Shown one piece after another: positions 8,552 to 18,142 of a DNA stretch of 64,000 nt. The stretch is taken from positions 124,001-188,000 of the forward strand of contig JAILLE010000047.1 in the NCBI GenBank assembly GCA_024693285.1, given 5' to 3'. Position numbers and translations under genes: made by a program. Below the pieces are notes generated by a model, which was not told where the DNA came from, searched no databases, and was given only the letters and a program-made list of their open reading frames with translations. This stretch comes from Bacteroidales bacterium (GTDB lineage: Bacteria; Bacteroidota; Bacteroidia; Bacteroidales; UBA932). Position 1 is the first letter of the stretch; every line of letters begins with the position of its first letter.

Positions 8552-10935
8552 TCCGGGTAATAAGAGCTCGTGCTTAAACCTTTAGCGCAAGCGCCATCCA
8601 AAGAGACTTGAAGCTCCACCTGATAATAACCTCCGCTCTTCGAGATATTGGTGGTACCATCGAAAACAGGCACTCTGGCGGACAAGGTTGTATCTATCTT
8701 AAAGCGGACATTCACCAAATCGTGATTACACTCACTATCAAAGTCAGCTATTAACATATGCGCGGTTCCGTCCGGATCAGTGGCGATAATCCCATTCTCA
8801 AACTCAATCAACTTGGAATCCAACTTAGCCGTGGTCTCCGGAGATATCCCGGTGTAATAGACGGCCGCCCTGTCGCCGACGCGGTCGCCGGCATTAAATT
8901 GTCTAACGGCATCGCTGAATGCCCCGTACAGTTTGGCTGTCATTACACTTTTATTGTCCGCCCTGTCACCGAAAGCCATTCTGTCACAAGAACTTCTAAC
9001 AACCAAGCCGACTTGGCCATCCACATTTGCCCATTTCCCCTCGGAAGATACTATTCTATCACCGTCAAGAACTTTTTCCAAGGGTGTTTTCCCTTTTCTG
9101 TCAAAGGTAACGGACCTGCGCAAGCTGGTGAATTCATCCATAGAGATGCCTGCCACCAAACCCCGTTCCCCGGTGATGGTCACATTCTCCATAGCCTTCG
9201 AGCGATCCAGATACAAAACAGCGTTACCAGGTGTCGCGTAAATGGCGAAAGAGGTCTCTAACGTATTGTCATTCGTGAGGATAGTACTACCTGTCACAAA
9301 GGAGTTCCCTTCTGTCACGAAATAGGGATCCCTCAAGATAGAGGATGTCTGCCCTTTATCTTTCACATTATACCAACCGATGAAGTTTCCTGTGCCGCCA
9401 TACCGAAAAGGAATGAACACCTTGCACTTATCAGGAGTATTAGAGCTGATATACCCGGAACAGTTTTCCAAACCGTCACTATACGAGAAAACCGCGAAAC
9501 GGTCAGGGGAACTTGCCCTGACCACATTCTGGCAAGGTAACACTCTAGCACCGGAATGCTCCTCCCTAAAATCCTCCCACCGGGCGGGTGTGATCTCCTC
9601 GGTACTCGCCGTGAGATGCATAAGATAAGTCATCATAACTCTATGCCCCTGGATACCCATTCTTCTTGCCCCGATATCGGACCTTAGCAGCCAACTGCCA
9701 TCTGGGGTTGTCGACTGCCTTGCCAGGATATTCTTGTACGCCATATTCTCTAGCGTCAAGGCCTCGGGGTCACGCAGGAAGGTCGCCATCACGCTGAAGG
9801 AGGTAATCTGGTCAAAAAGAAACAGGCTCCAATCGTTGCCGTTAGGCATAGCTATCTCACCGTCCGGAAGCGCCAGATAGTCAATGACATTCTCTTTAAC
9901 TTTTAAAATATTGTGGAAAAGCGCCTCTGACTTCCATTTAACGCCCTTTCCAAGACCCTCCTGGAACATCTGGAGCGCCAGAGCGGCCTCGCCGAGCTCC
10001 TGAGCCACAACATTCAGGTACGAAGGATGAAAGTATTTGTGATTCTGGAGAGTATAATCCTCGAATAGATTAGCCCCCTTGGTCAAGTCGGCCACAGACT
10101 GATTATTGTACCACGGATCCAAAGGCTCTTTCAAGAGCGTGTCAGACGGGTGGGAATAACTGTTGACAGCGAACTCCCGCATCCTTTCGAACCACAGGCT
10201 TGCGGAGGGGTCCTCCGGGAACAGACCGAGCGCCGCGGCAAGGACGCAAGCCTCCCATCCATTCTCTTCGGCCTTTGTGTCACCTATGACGCCGACAGGG
10301 AGTTCTCTTTGAAGCTCATATTCGCACTCCGCGGCGATCAGGGAATGGATATGTTCCTTTTGACTATCCGTCAATTTGTCCCACTGGAAGAAGGCTGACC
10401 AGGCCACAGAAAAGGCCCATAGGGAACTCTCCCATTTGGAATCTCCTAACCCCACGCTGCCCCAATAATCACCTCCGCGGCATTCTTTCAACCTCACAGC
10501 CTTGTGCGTGGAATATGCCCACACAAGACTCCCCATAGCCATTTCCTCCAAACGCTCATAAGTGACTCCCTTTGGAAGGCTTATTCCAAGAGGTTTGGCG
10601 TACTTTACCAGAAACGCGCACAACATAGAAAGATCCGCGTTGACCCTTACCCCTTTCTCGGTACTGGTCATAGTCTTCTCGCCCTTGAAACATCCGCACT
10701 TATCATTCTCCGCATTCGGACTGCCTACAGGAAGATAGTCCTTGGATATATACTGGCTGAAAAGCGCAAGCGACTCCAAAAGACCTCTCTCCATCTCATA
10801 TTCCGGCACGAAATCCTGGGTAATAACTCCTTCTGTAGGAGAAACATAGCTGTCTCCCCCGCAGCCGGTCAAAGCCGGAGCGAGCAAGACCGACAAAGCG
10901 ATCCAGGCATATTCTATCACGTGGTGCCTACTCAT
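8548..10935 (-). CDS. Exported lipoprotein, predicted polysaccharide-active enzyme of unknown family
   Basis: 795 residues. The signal ends LLAPALTGCGG, so the mature protein is a lipoprotein with Cys at about 25. Residues about 40-440 are helical with repeated Trp/Tyr-rich motifs (ENGWEACVLAAALGLFP, WYNNQSVADLTKGANLFEDY), which fits an alpha/alpha toroid. Residues about 460-795 look all-beta. That order resembles PL8 and heparinase-type polysaccharide lyases, but no family is recognised and no catalytic residues can be named. Its place between a heparinase-like gene and GT2 genes suggests trimming or release of the exported polymer at the cell surface. Both ends overlap neighbours by four bases. 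Confidence 0.5.
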   Translation of the reverse strand: MSRHHVIEYAWIALSVLLAPALTGCGGDSYVSPTEGVITQDFVPEYEMERGLLESLALFSQYISKDYLPVGSPNAENDKCGCFKGEKTMTSTEKGVRVNADLSMLCAFLVKYAKPLGISLPKGVTYERLEEMAMGSLVWAYSTHKAVRLKECRGGDYWGSVGLGDSKWESSLWAFSVAWSAFFQWDKLTDSQKEHIHSLIAAECEYELQRELPVGVIGDTKAEENGWEACVLAAALGLFPEDPSASLWFERMREFAVNSYSHPSDTLLKEPLDPWYNNQSVADLTKGANLFEDYTLQNHKYFHPSYLNVVAQELGEAALALQMFQEGLGKGVKWKSEALFHNILKVKENVIDYLALPDGEIAMPNGNDWSLFLFDQITSFSVMATFLRDPEALTLENMAYKNILARQSTTPDGSWLLRSDIGARRMGIQGHRVMMTYLMHLTASTEEITPARWEDFREEHSGARVLPCQNVVRASSPDRFAVFSYSDGLENCSGYISSNTPDKCKVFIPFRYGGTGNFIGWYNVKDKGQTSSILRDPYFVTEGNSFVTGSTILTNDNTLETSFAIYATPGNAVLYLDRSKAMENVTITGERGLVAGISMDEFTSLRRSVTFDRKGKTPLEKVLDGDRIVSSEGKWANVDGQVGLVVRSSCDRMAFGDRADNKSVMTAKLYGAFSDAVRQFNAGDRVGDRAAVYYTGISPETTAKLDSKLIEFENGIIATDPDGTAHMLIADFDSECNHDLVNVRFKIDTTLSARVPVFDGTTNISKSGGYYQVELQVSLDGACAKGLSTSSYYPE

Positions 10936-11900
10936 TCTGAGACATCTTCCGCCACGTCCAGCGATAGCCAGTTGGGGCCTTTGGCAAGATTAGTCTTTAT
11001 ATGATTTTTATGCTCGGGCCGCATCTTGATAAAAGTCCGATAAGAGTCGGCGATATGACCCGCCGCCCTAAAGTTCAAGGCGGCGCAATGATGGAGGAAT
11101 CGATACGTGTTCTTAAAATGGAACGCCAATTTATCTTTCCCGCTTGCAGGCTTAATGCCGTAGAGACGGTACAGGGAGTATAGCAACTTATTATTCTCCC
11201 AAACAACGGAATTGCCTTTGCCATCCCTGTCGTGAGAGATAAAGGCTCCAAGAACAACGCAAGGCTCACCGATATGCAAAGAGAGCCTTCTGCAATAATC
11301 CCCGTCCTCGCCATAGTGGAAGTAAATCGGATCGAATCCTCCCACTGTCTCAACGGTCTTCCTGGGTAGCAGCCAGCAAGCGGCATTTACGAACGGGAAC
11401 TCATAATACGGTTTCAAATTACTGGCTAACAGGTCTTTGACAATATCACTGACAAGATCAGGCCTGGTTGAATTCTTTTCGAATCCGCTGTCCAACGCCT
11501 GCCCGGAGCCGTTCAAGTGAACAGGCGAGACAAGCGGAAGTGACCACTTCTCCTGGGTATCCAAAAGCTTTCGGATAGTGCCCGGATGGACCCAGGCGTC
11601 CTGATTAATCAGCAAGAAATGAGTGGCTCCACAGCCCCAAGCATATTCGATTCCTTTATTGCAGGCCCTGCCGAAACCCTCATTCCGGTCATTCCTGATA
11701 ATCCGGACCGACGGGAATTCATTCTCGACAATGTCCAAAGTCTCATCTTCGGAAGCATTATCCACAATAAGCACTTCCAAATGGACATCTTTCTCGTCGA
11801 GCATACTCCCGACACATTTTCTTATCCATTTGGACCCGTTGAAAGCCACAACAATGGCGAAAACTATCTGATCAGCTTCCATAACTCGCTGTAGTTTCAC
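10932..11900 (-). CDS. Glycosyltransferase family 2, rhamnosyltransferase-like
   Basis: 322 residues. It follows the WbbL/rhamnosyltransferase type of GT2: AIVVAFNGSKWIRKCV, LIVDNASEDETL, RNEGFGRACNKGI, then the donor motif LLINQDAWVHP (about 95-105) and GGFDPIYFHYGEDGDYCRRL (about 187-206). These motifs are typical of enzymes using dTDP-rhamnose, but specificity is an inference. The start at 11900 overlaps the upstream gene by 29 bases; a start at Met7 (ATG at 11882) would reduce this to 11 and keep the whole fold. Cytoplasmic. Confidence 0.8.
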   Translation of the reverse strand: MKLQRVMEADQIVFAIVVAFNGSKWIRKCVGSMLDEKDVHLEVLIVDNASEDETLDIVENEFPSVRIIRNDRNEGFGRACNKGIEYAWGCGATHFLLINQDAWVHPGTIRKLLDTQEKWSLPLVSPVHLNGSGQALDSGFEKNSTRPDLVSDIVKDLLASNLKPYYEFPFVNAACWLLPRKTVETVGGFDPIYFHYGEDGDYCRRLSLHIGEPCVVLGAFISHDRDGKGNSVVWENNKLLYSLYRLYGIKPASGKDKLAFHFKNTYRFLHHCAALNFRAAGHIADSYRTFIKMRPEHKNHIKTNLAKGPNWLSLDVAEDVSE

Positions 11901-13704
11901 TAATTATCCTGACAGAAATCACGGTCTTAACGCCAGGATTAAGACCTGATAAGTTAAATCCCACAATGCTCTTACCTGGATTAGCGGACTCAAATTCAGA
12001 GTCAGGGGACGCTTCAGCCGTGAAAGGGCCAGTCTTAAGCATAGTCTCCACCACGAGCTTACGCGCCCGGCCATTCTTCCTGAGAATTATCTCCCCGGAC
12101 GGCAGCGCCTCCGGCTCCGCCTCTGTACACATCGCCCAACGGAGAGACAGCCCGGTTTTTTCTGAGGAGGACATAAGGGTATCCACAATATTCAAGGAAC
12201 CTTCCGAGTCAATATACACCTCCCGTAAACAGGATGACAAAACCCCGCCATAGAAAGCCGTAGTGTCTAAAGCACACCCTTTCCTTTGAGGAGAATCCCA
12301 ACTCTCAATAATCGGCACATAGGCATTTACCGAAGGACTATAACCATTGATTATCAATAAATTATGCGACATCGCACCACATCGGAAAAGATCCCATCGG
12401 CGACTGTTCTCGGACATATCGAAAAGCCTTACTCCCGCGCTCTCAACCTTATGATAATCCTCCTTGCCAAGATCGACGGCCCAAGCCACCGAGTCAGACT
12501 CGAAGATAAACGAGCCGCTGTCAATATGACTATGCGGGTCACTGGCCCGCCCTCCTTTCACCGCAAGATAAGTATCAGCCGGGGAGTTCCAACCACTACG
12601 ATAGATGAACAAAGGGACTTTGCCGGAACAAAGGCGAACCGTATCCGAAGGTACATTTATATTCTCCCAGTCGATATTCCTTCCGAAAAGCGCCAGCAAT
12701 GGCAATAACCGGTTTTCCTCAGCGTCGGACTCGAGCCTCTCACGGGAAAGCTTCGGCACTTCAGGCCACAAGACAGACGTGTCCCCGGTTTTTGAGGCAA
12801 GCCATACTAAAGAATACTGGATAGGGGCCTCAGTAATGGAATCTCCATAACTGAAAGCCCTTCCTGATGGAGTAGTCATCATCGCCGCGACGCGCGCTGA
12901 GCTATTAATGCTTTCCAAACCCTTTCCGAGCCATCTGTCACTTCCAAATGAGCTTTCAAGCGAAGCCGACATAAGAGCCTCGAAAACCGAGGCGTAGGCC
13001 CAGTAATGACAGCCTTCCGGGCATCCTTCTGAGAAATAAGCGCCAATGAAGCCATCCCGTGACTTAACGCTCCGGTCAATCAGATACGAGGAAAGTCTTG
13101 GTGAACTCTCAATAACAGCAAGCGCCCCCATAACAACGCCACCACGGCATACACTATTCCAATTGGTCCGCTTGTCCCAGAAACTCTGAGAGAAAGAAGG
13201 AAGTAAACCCTTATGAATGATGGCTTTACGTATTCTTCTCTTCTCCTTAGGTGCCAGAAGGTGGAAGAGCCAGTCATAACCAATTGAAAGAGCCACCAGC
13301 ATCTCGGATGTGTCGATGAAATGAGACGGGTTCCAGTCTGTGAAACCGCTAGCCGAAAGCATTTCTTCAACAGCCCTGGAGGCATACTTTTCCTCTCCTG
13401 TAAGTCTATACACAAAGCCAAGGAAGAAGACTCTCCGGAGAATCTCCCTTGAAACAGAAAGCAGACGGTGACCTTGAAGCGACCTCTGACAAGGTTTTGT
13501 GTAAAGGAACCCTTCCGCCTTCTCTTTTATGACAGAGAATGAATCCGCAAGGATTCTATTCCTCGTGATGTCGGCCAGCAGGCCTTCCTCTTCACCTTCA
13601 CTAAGCAGAAGCCTAGGATGATGGCGATAATCCTCCTGAATTCTTCCATTCCGGTGCAATTCCCGAAGAATCCTTGCTTTTGACACTATCCCGACATGGA
13701 ACAT
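11872..13704 (-). CDS. Heparinase II/III-like protein without signal peptide
   Basis: About 610 residues. An N-terminal alpha/alpha toroid is shown by HHPRLLLSEGEEEGLLADI (about 27-45), TNWNSVCRGGVVMGALAV and EGCHYWAYASVFEALMSA. The C-terminal heparinase II/III beta-domain contains GGRASDPHSHIDSGSFIFES (about 385-404), whose His-x-His pair fits the family's metal or catalytic site, followed by WAVDLGKEDY. Members eliminate uronate-containing polysaccharides and are normally secreted; here no signal peptide is seen, so the enzyme is predicted cytoplasmic. The upstream stop TAG (13707-13709) is two bases before the ATG at 13704; a GTG at 13707 is the alternative. It may edit or clear intracellular polymer, or act in synthesis. 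Confidence 0.75.
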   Translation of the reverse strand: MFHVGIVSKARILRELHRNGRIQEDYRHHPRLLLSEGEEEGLLADITRNRILADSFSVIKEKAEGFLYTKPCQRSLQGHRLLSVSREILRRVFFLGFVYRLTGEEKYASRAVEEMLSASGFTDWNPSHFIDTSEMLVALSIGYDWLFHLLAPKEKRRIRKAIIHKGLLPSFSQSFWDKRTNWNSVCRGGVVMGALAVIESSPRLSSYLIDRSVKSRDGFIGAYFSEGCPEGCHYWAYASVFEALMSASLESSFGSDRWLGKGLESINSSARVAAMMTTPSGRAFSYGDSITEAPIQYSLVWLASKTGDTSVLWPEVPKLSRERLESDAEENRLLPLLALFGRNIDWENINVPSDTVRLCSGKVPLFIYRSGWNSPADTYLAVKGGRASDPHSHIDSGSFIFESDSVAWAVDLGKEDYHKVESAGVRLFDMSENSRRWDLFRCGAMSHNLLIINGYSPSVNAYVPIIESWDSPQRKGCALDTTAFYGGVLSSCLREVYIDSEGSLNIVDTLMSSSEKTGLSLRWAMCTEAEPEALPSGEIILRKNGRARKLVVETMLKTGPFTAEASPDSEFESANPGKSIVGFNLSGLNPGVKTVISVRIISETTASYGS

Positions 13705-13706
13705 CA

Positions 13707-14648
13707 CTACATCTTGGATATTATCTTCCTGATCTTTTCCGCAATGACATAAGCCCTGGGGAACCCGCGTAGAATAGCCAGCAGATCCGAATATGCCTTG
13801 TCAATAAAACGTGACTTTTTCTCTAGTCGGTAAAGAGTCAAGTTGGATCTCGGGTCACGGACTATCTCCATAGCGAAGGAATCAGGTCTGCCGCCCGCAT
13901 CCGCGACGTGAGGCAATAAAACAGAATCATTGAAGAGGGCATTATTTGAGATCCAATGGATGATTTTCGCTTTCTTAAAGTAATGCGGGCCACCATCCTT
14001 GGTGACAAGGCAATTCCAAACCGGGGCTAACTCCTTGATAATAAACCCCTTCTCAAAATCAGCAGCGAAAAGGGCGGGCTGGTCGAAAGGGACCCCATTT
14101 CCAAAGGACTTTTGCCAGCTTTTATGCCAAGATTCGAACAGGTTTCGGGAGGCATCCGTATCCCTGACAAAAAGAACCCCGGAATTATAATACGGGCCTC
14201 TCGAGAAGCTACCGAAGCCTCCCCTCTTGAGGAAACCCTTCTTACGTTCATTCAGAATCCTGTTTTGGCCGTTCATACTGGCGGCGGCGGCGATATCCGC
14301 CTCAATCATATCAACACCATCCAAAGGCTCACACACCAATGTGTCTGTGTCCAAAAATAGGAAATCACCTTTGACTATGGGCCGCAAACTGGTTTTCAAA
14401 TATCTGGACTTATATAAGTTATCATCCCCACCAGGAGTGCTGGCGACATTGAATAGAACCCCATCAAGCAACGGTTCCCTCTTTCCCGTCACATAAGCGT
14501 GGCTTGCGGGATCTGTCACCACCTCAACTGGGAGGTCCGGGTTATGTGTCCGAAGAGAGCAGAGAGACAAGAGGAACTGCTCGTAATAATGGTCCTCCTG
14601 ACTGCAGACAAGGACATAAACAACCTTGAAACCACCTTGCTTGTCCAT
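13707..14648 (-). CDS. GT8-like nucleotide-sugar transferase
   Basis: 313 residues, GT-A fold. VVYVLVCSQEDHYYEQFLLS opens the protein, and GDFLFLDTDTLVCEPLD (about 93-109) carries the D-x-D metal motif. PYYNSGVLFVRDTDASRNLF and VPFDQPALFAADFEKGF match the layout of family 8-like enzymes that return a 'stub' of retaining transferases. Donor sugar is not evident. It begins two bases after the asparagine-synthetase-like gene and ends next to the heparinase-like gene. Confidence 0.65.
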   Translation of the reverse strand: MDKQGGFKVVYVLVCSQEDHYYEQFLLSLCSLRTHNPDLPVEVVTDPASHAYVTGKREPLLDGVLFNVASTPGGDDNLYKSRYLKTSLRPIVKGDFLFLDTDTLVCEPLDGVDMIEADIAAAASMNGQNRILNERKKGFLKRGGFGSFSRGPYYNSGVLFVRDTDASRNLFESWHKSWQKSFGNGVPFDQPALFAADFEKGFIIKELAPVWNCLVTKDGGPHYFKKAKIIHWISNNALFNDSVLLPHVADAGGRPDSFAMEIVRDPRSNLTLYRLEKKSRFIDKAYSDLLAILRGFPRAYVIAEKIRKIISKM

Positions 14649-14650
14649 CC

Positions 14651-16228
14651 TTAAAGTGCTGGGAAAAAATCCGACAAACGAAGATTAATGCCTTGATTGT
14701 CCAACATATGATCATATTTGCCGGATAACAATAACTCCTTAAATAGGAACAAATACAAATAGCAGACATGCTCCCGTAGGAGTACCTCGTCCCGCCTATA
14801 AACTTTCTTCGGCGCATTCACCTCCGGGATCCTGAATACTCGGCAAACCATGCTTAGGAAATCCACATAAGCCTTCTTAACCGTAAGTTTCTCACTCCTG
14901 TCCGAAAAACCTGAAATGAATTTGTAAAAGTCTGATTTTCTATCAATTGACTCGAACTTGCTAATATCAGCCGCCGAAGGAAACAACGAATGACAATCTG
15001 TGGCTCCACCTATCTTTGAGATCGTATCACAAATGCCAGGAGAGAGAATCCGCTTGCAATTATCCACGTGGAACCACTTTTTGACCCCATTCAGATGACG
15101 CATTGCATGAGCGACACTAACGAACTCGCTGTCAAGATATGGGTATCTGCAATCAATGCCGAAAGAGTTGGAGATAATACCATTTTTCTTCAGGACCATA
15201 TTATTGGCGTAATGATATGGGTATTCGCGGCTGGTCACCTTCACAACCCTCCCATCAATTGATAATCCACTTTGATCCATATAATTAACATTCATAACCT
15301 GGTCAGCTCCTTCTCCCAAAATCATATATGATTTCCCGGATCTCTTAACTAACCTAGCCAATTCATATTGAAGGAATATTCCTCGCTCAAATACAGATCC
15401 TTCCAGACGCCAGACGATATCCGGCAAGCAAGACAGGCTGTCGCTATCGGTACGGGCGGTGAACAAAGAGACGTTCTCGTACTCTTTTACATTCTTCTTC
15501 ACAATCGGAAGTTCATCGGCACCGGAACCACCTCCCACCGAAAAAGCGTTAATAGGAAGCCCGCCTTTAGAAGCCACATACATTATATAGTTGGAATCAT
15601 ATCCTGACGAAATCGCCATATTGATCTCGCCCTCTCCGTCAAATGATTGTCGGATAGCTCTTTCCAGCACCGGATTCCACTTCTCTTTAGCCTCTTCCTC
15701 ACTCAGGCTTGGAATTGAATACCGGGCTGGCACCTGGGTGACAGAGGCAATGGAGGCGAACAGAGACTTGTGCGGCTCCAATTTGTAGACATTCTTAACC
15801 AGAGTATTACCGCCAAGAATATGCCCATTAAAAAGGAACTCCCTTAAACCTTCCTCATCAAACTCTCTTTGAATACCGGAATACTTAAGAATGACCTTTA
15901 GAGACGTGCTGTAACACAAAACGCCATTATTCGTGGTATAATATAAAGCCAACGGGAATGATGACAATCCTTGATAAAAATGAAGCGCCGGCTTCCGCTT
16001 CTCATAAACCATGACCAGATACACTCCACTCAGATGAAGTGTCAGATCATCATGATATGCAAGAAAAGCTTCCGAGATTATAGACCCGGCACCTGATGGG
16101 TCACTCGCTCCATCCAAATGACCTAATATCTTGATAATATGATGATCATCTTCCCACGATAAAGCGCCGTGACTAAAGTCATCAAGCTTACCTTTATTTA
16201 GCGAGAATGATCCCGAAATATGATTCAT
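14651..16228 (-). CDS. Asparagine-synthetase-like ATP-dependent ligase lacking the glutaminase cysteine
   Basis: With the start at 16228, which gives an ATGA overlap with the upstream GT2 stop, the protein has 525 residues; the longer frame from 16288 would overlap that gene by 64 bases. The N-terminal domain has the class II glutaminase shape (LHLSGVYLVMVYEKRKPALHF) but begins Met-Asn-His-Ile, so the catalytic Cys2 is missing. The synthetase domain holds the PP-loop AISSGYDSNYIMY (canonical SGGxDS has become SSGYDS) and LGEGADQVMN. Families of this kind adenylate a carboxylate and form an amide. In a polysaccharide operon an amidated uronic acid is plausible, but the substrate and nitrogen donor are inference. 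Confidence 0.65.
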   Translation of the reverse strand: MNHISGSFSLNKGKLDDFSHGALSWEDDHHIIKILGHLDGASDPSGAGSIISEAFLAYHDDLTLHLSGVYLVMVYEKRKPALHFYQGLSSFPLALYYTTNNGVLCYSTSLKVILKYSGIQREFDEEGLREFLFNGHILGGNTLVKNVYKLEPHKSLFASIASVTQVPARYSIPSLSEEEAKEKWNPVLERAIRQSFDGEGEINMAISSGYDSNYIMYVASKGGLPINAFSVGGGSGADELPIVKKNVKEYENVSLFTARTDSDSLSCLPDIVWRLEGSVFERGIFLQYELARLVKRSGKSYMILGEGADQVMNVNYMDQSGLSIDGRVVKVTSREYPYHYANNMVLKKNGIISNSFGIDCRYPYLDSEFVSVAHAMRHLNGVKKWFHVDNCKRILSPGICDTISKIGGATDCHSLFPSAADISKFESIDRKSDFYKFISGFSDRSEKLTVKKAYVDFLSMVCRVFRIPEVNAPKKVYRRDEVLLREHVCYLYLFLFKELLLSGKYDHMLDNQGINLRLSDFFPAL

Positions 16229-17127
16229 GACGACTTGGCGATTTGTTTCCACCGCGTCACAATGCCCTTTATAAGCAACGGGAACCATAAGATTCCCAGA
16301 TCTGACGCGACTCGTTTGCAGCGCTTGTAACCTTCCTTATCCTCTCTTCTTAACAGCTGGAGCCTATAAGCCACACTAGAGTTACTCTTCTTATAACCAT
16401 AATCCCTGGCGATTCTCAAAGCCTTGATATTCTCGATTAACCGGCACTCTAACTCACCTTCCTTCTGATCAAGGGTGTATGTCAAAGACCCCTCTCTCTG
16501 AGTGAGGTGATAAACAGGGTCGGGACATATTTGAATCTTTTTCGCCGAACACCCTGTCTTAATCCCGAAAACAAGATCATTCCCGAACATCACCTCCTCA
16601 AAGATGAAACCATTTCCTTTCACGAAATCCTTCCTTAACATTTTGCCCCAAGGGAAGATATATCTAAGCCTGAATTCCTGTTCATTTTGACTCAAGAACA
16701 ATTCATCCAGAACAGGAAGACGGTCTGACCGGGCGGTTAAATCCTCGCTTAAAACCTGTCTAACCCTAAAATAGATAATATCCGCGTCAGAATCGATGTG
16801 TCTGTCAAAAGCCTCGAACGCCTCTTCGTCGAACACATCATCCGAGTCCGCGAAAACCATCCACTTACCATTGGCCATGGTCATACCGATGTTCCGGGCA
16901 TAGCCGGCTCCTCCGTGTCTATCCGCGCGAGTATACTCCAAAAAAGGCCTAGACAATTCCGGATAAACAGATTGATACATTTCCCCGCCTATAGAATGGT
17001 CATCAACAACAATCACCTGAACATCACTCCTTATCGGAATAGAACGCAGAAGCCTCATAAGAAGCTCCGGGCAATTGTAGTGCGGTATTATTATAGAATA
17101 ATTGTAATTATTAAACTCCTTACTCAT
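16225..17127 (-). CDS. Glycosyltransferase family 2
   Basis: 300 residues counted from ATG 17127 (MSKEFNN), one base after the upstream stop; a longer frame starts at 17169. GT-A motifs are YSIIIPHYNCPELLMRLLRS, VIVVDDHSIGGEMY, GGAGYARNIGMTMANG and MVFADSDDVFD (about 93-103). The C-terminal third is basic and may contact the membrane. Probable inverting transferase of the polysaccharide pathway; donor unknown. Confidence 0.8.
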   Translation of the reverse strand: MSKEFNNYNYSIIIPHYNCPELLMRLLRSIPIRSDVQVIVVDDHSIGGEMYQSVYPELSRPFLEYTRADRHGGAGYARNIGMTMANGKWMVFADSDDVFDEEAFEAFDRHIDSDADIIYFRVRQVLSEDLTARSDRLPVLDELFLSQNEQEFRLRYIFPWGKMLRKDFVKGNGFIFEEVMFGNDLVFGIKTGCSAKKIQICPDPVYHLTQREGSLTYTLDQKEGELECRLIENIKALRIARDYGYKKSNSSVAYRLQLLRREDKEGYKRCKRVASDLGILWFPLLIKGIVTRWKQIAKSS

Positions 17128-17128
17128 A

Positions 17129-18142
17129 TCATGAAGACATCTTACATTTGATAAGCCCAGGCAAGTCAATTGGCTGGCCTACCGCCTCCGGCGTATTCTC
17201 ATGATACATTTGTAAAAAAAGGTCACACCTTTGGAGATTATCCCCGAGAGTGCCTATGACTGAAGGGTGTATTCCTTTAACCCACAGACAATCAATCAAC
17301 GATATCTGATCCCTTCTGGAGTTCCGCGTAAAAGCTTCCCACCAGGCGTCCATAAGCGACATACATTCAGGCTCAGAGTGTTTCCTCGCGATCACACTGG
17401 CTTCCAAAAGTCCCCATTTTACGGGTACACCATGAGAGCGGATCACCTCAAGATGAGCTTTCAAGGATTTCTTTTTGTCTTTATTCTGTCTCAGGCAAGC
17501 CTGCACCTCATCATATACGCAATCTCTTTTCTTATGGCGGAACATCGCGACGGGATAGGTGTCCAAACCCGCTATCAAAGGAGTAAGATCAGAAAGAACC
17601 CAAATGTTGGAGTCAAGATACACGCTGTAAAGAGAATCCTTGAAAATCAGATGAGGATGCATCTTACACCACCTGTTAGCTAATATAGGATCTTCCCTAT
17701 ACTCTATCGGTATAATTCCCGAGCAGTCAAGTCGTTCCCAAACGCTATCCTCTGGAATCTCTTGATCTGTCAACACATAATAATCAATGTTATCAGGCCG
17801 AAGCAAAGGTTCCCTCAATAAATCGTACGACCCGAAATGAGCGGTGTACACAATGATGCGTTGTTGGCTTATATACAACGACTTCCTCTCAACCGCCTTT
17901 TGTTTGTCAAGAGCCAGGTTCACTCCCATACTCCGCCAGGAGGCCTTTTTCTTCGCCCGGTACCTACCGAATATCCGGATCCATCTTGTAACTACATCGG
18001 AAATAATCCTCTTCCACCAAGGAAGCTTATAAGCGCCGGGATGACTGTCCCCCGATAAATAGTTCCTGTAACTATTCGCCAGAGACTCCAAGCGATATAT
18101 CTCTTCGAAGGCACTCTCGGCGATATTCCCACTTCCGGTCAT
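17129..18142 (-). CDS. DUF616 (TOD1/MUCI70-like) glycosyltransferase-like protein
   Basis: 337 residues. After a basic N-terminal region come the DUF616 signatures: IIVYTAHFGSYDLLREPLL (about 96-114), YYVLTDQEIPEDSVWE, RWCKMHPHLIFKDSLYSVYL with DSNI (about 160-183), and AMFRHKKRDCVYDEVQACL. DUF616 proteins are predicted GT-A transferases; plant members affect cell-wall polysaccharides. The DSN motif may stand in for the D-x-D metal site. It abuts the next gene with no spacing. No signal peptide; cytoplasmic. Confidence 0.65.
   Translation of the reverse strand: MTGSGNIAESAFEEIYRLESLANSYRNYLSGDSHPGAYKLPWWKRIISDVVTRWIRIFGRYRAKKKASWRSMGVNLALDKQKAVERKSLYISQQRIIVYTAHFGSYDLLREPLLRPDNIDYYVLTDQEIPEDSVWERLDCSGIIPIEYREDPILANRWCKMHPHLIFKDSLYSVYLDSNIWVLSDLTPLIAGLDTYPVAMFRHKKRDCVYDEVQACLRQNKDKKKSLKAHLEVIRSHGVPVKWGLLEASVIARKHSEPECMSLMDAWWEAFTRNSRRDQISLIDCLWVKGIHPSVIGTLGDNLQRCDLFLQMYHENTPEAVGQPIDLPGLIKCKMSS

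Noticed and set aside
14651..16228. True asparagine synthetase (AsnB)
   Set aside because: The N-terminal catalytic Cys is missing, the PP-loop is altered and the gene is coupled to glycosyltransferases, so a housekeeping asparagine role is unlikely.
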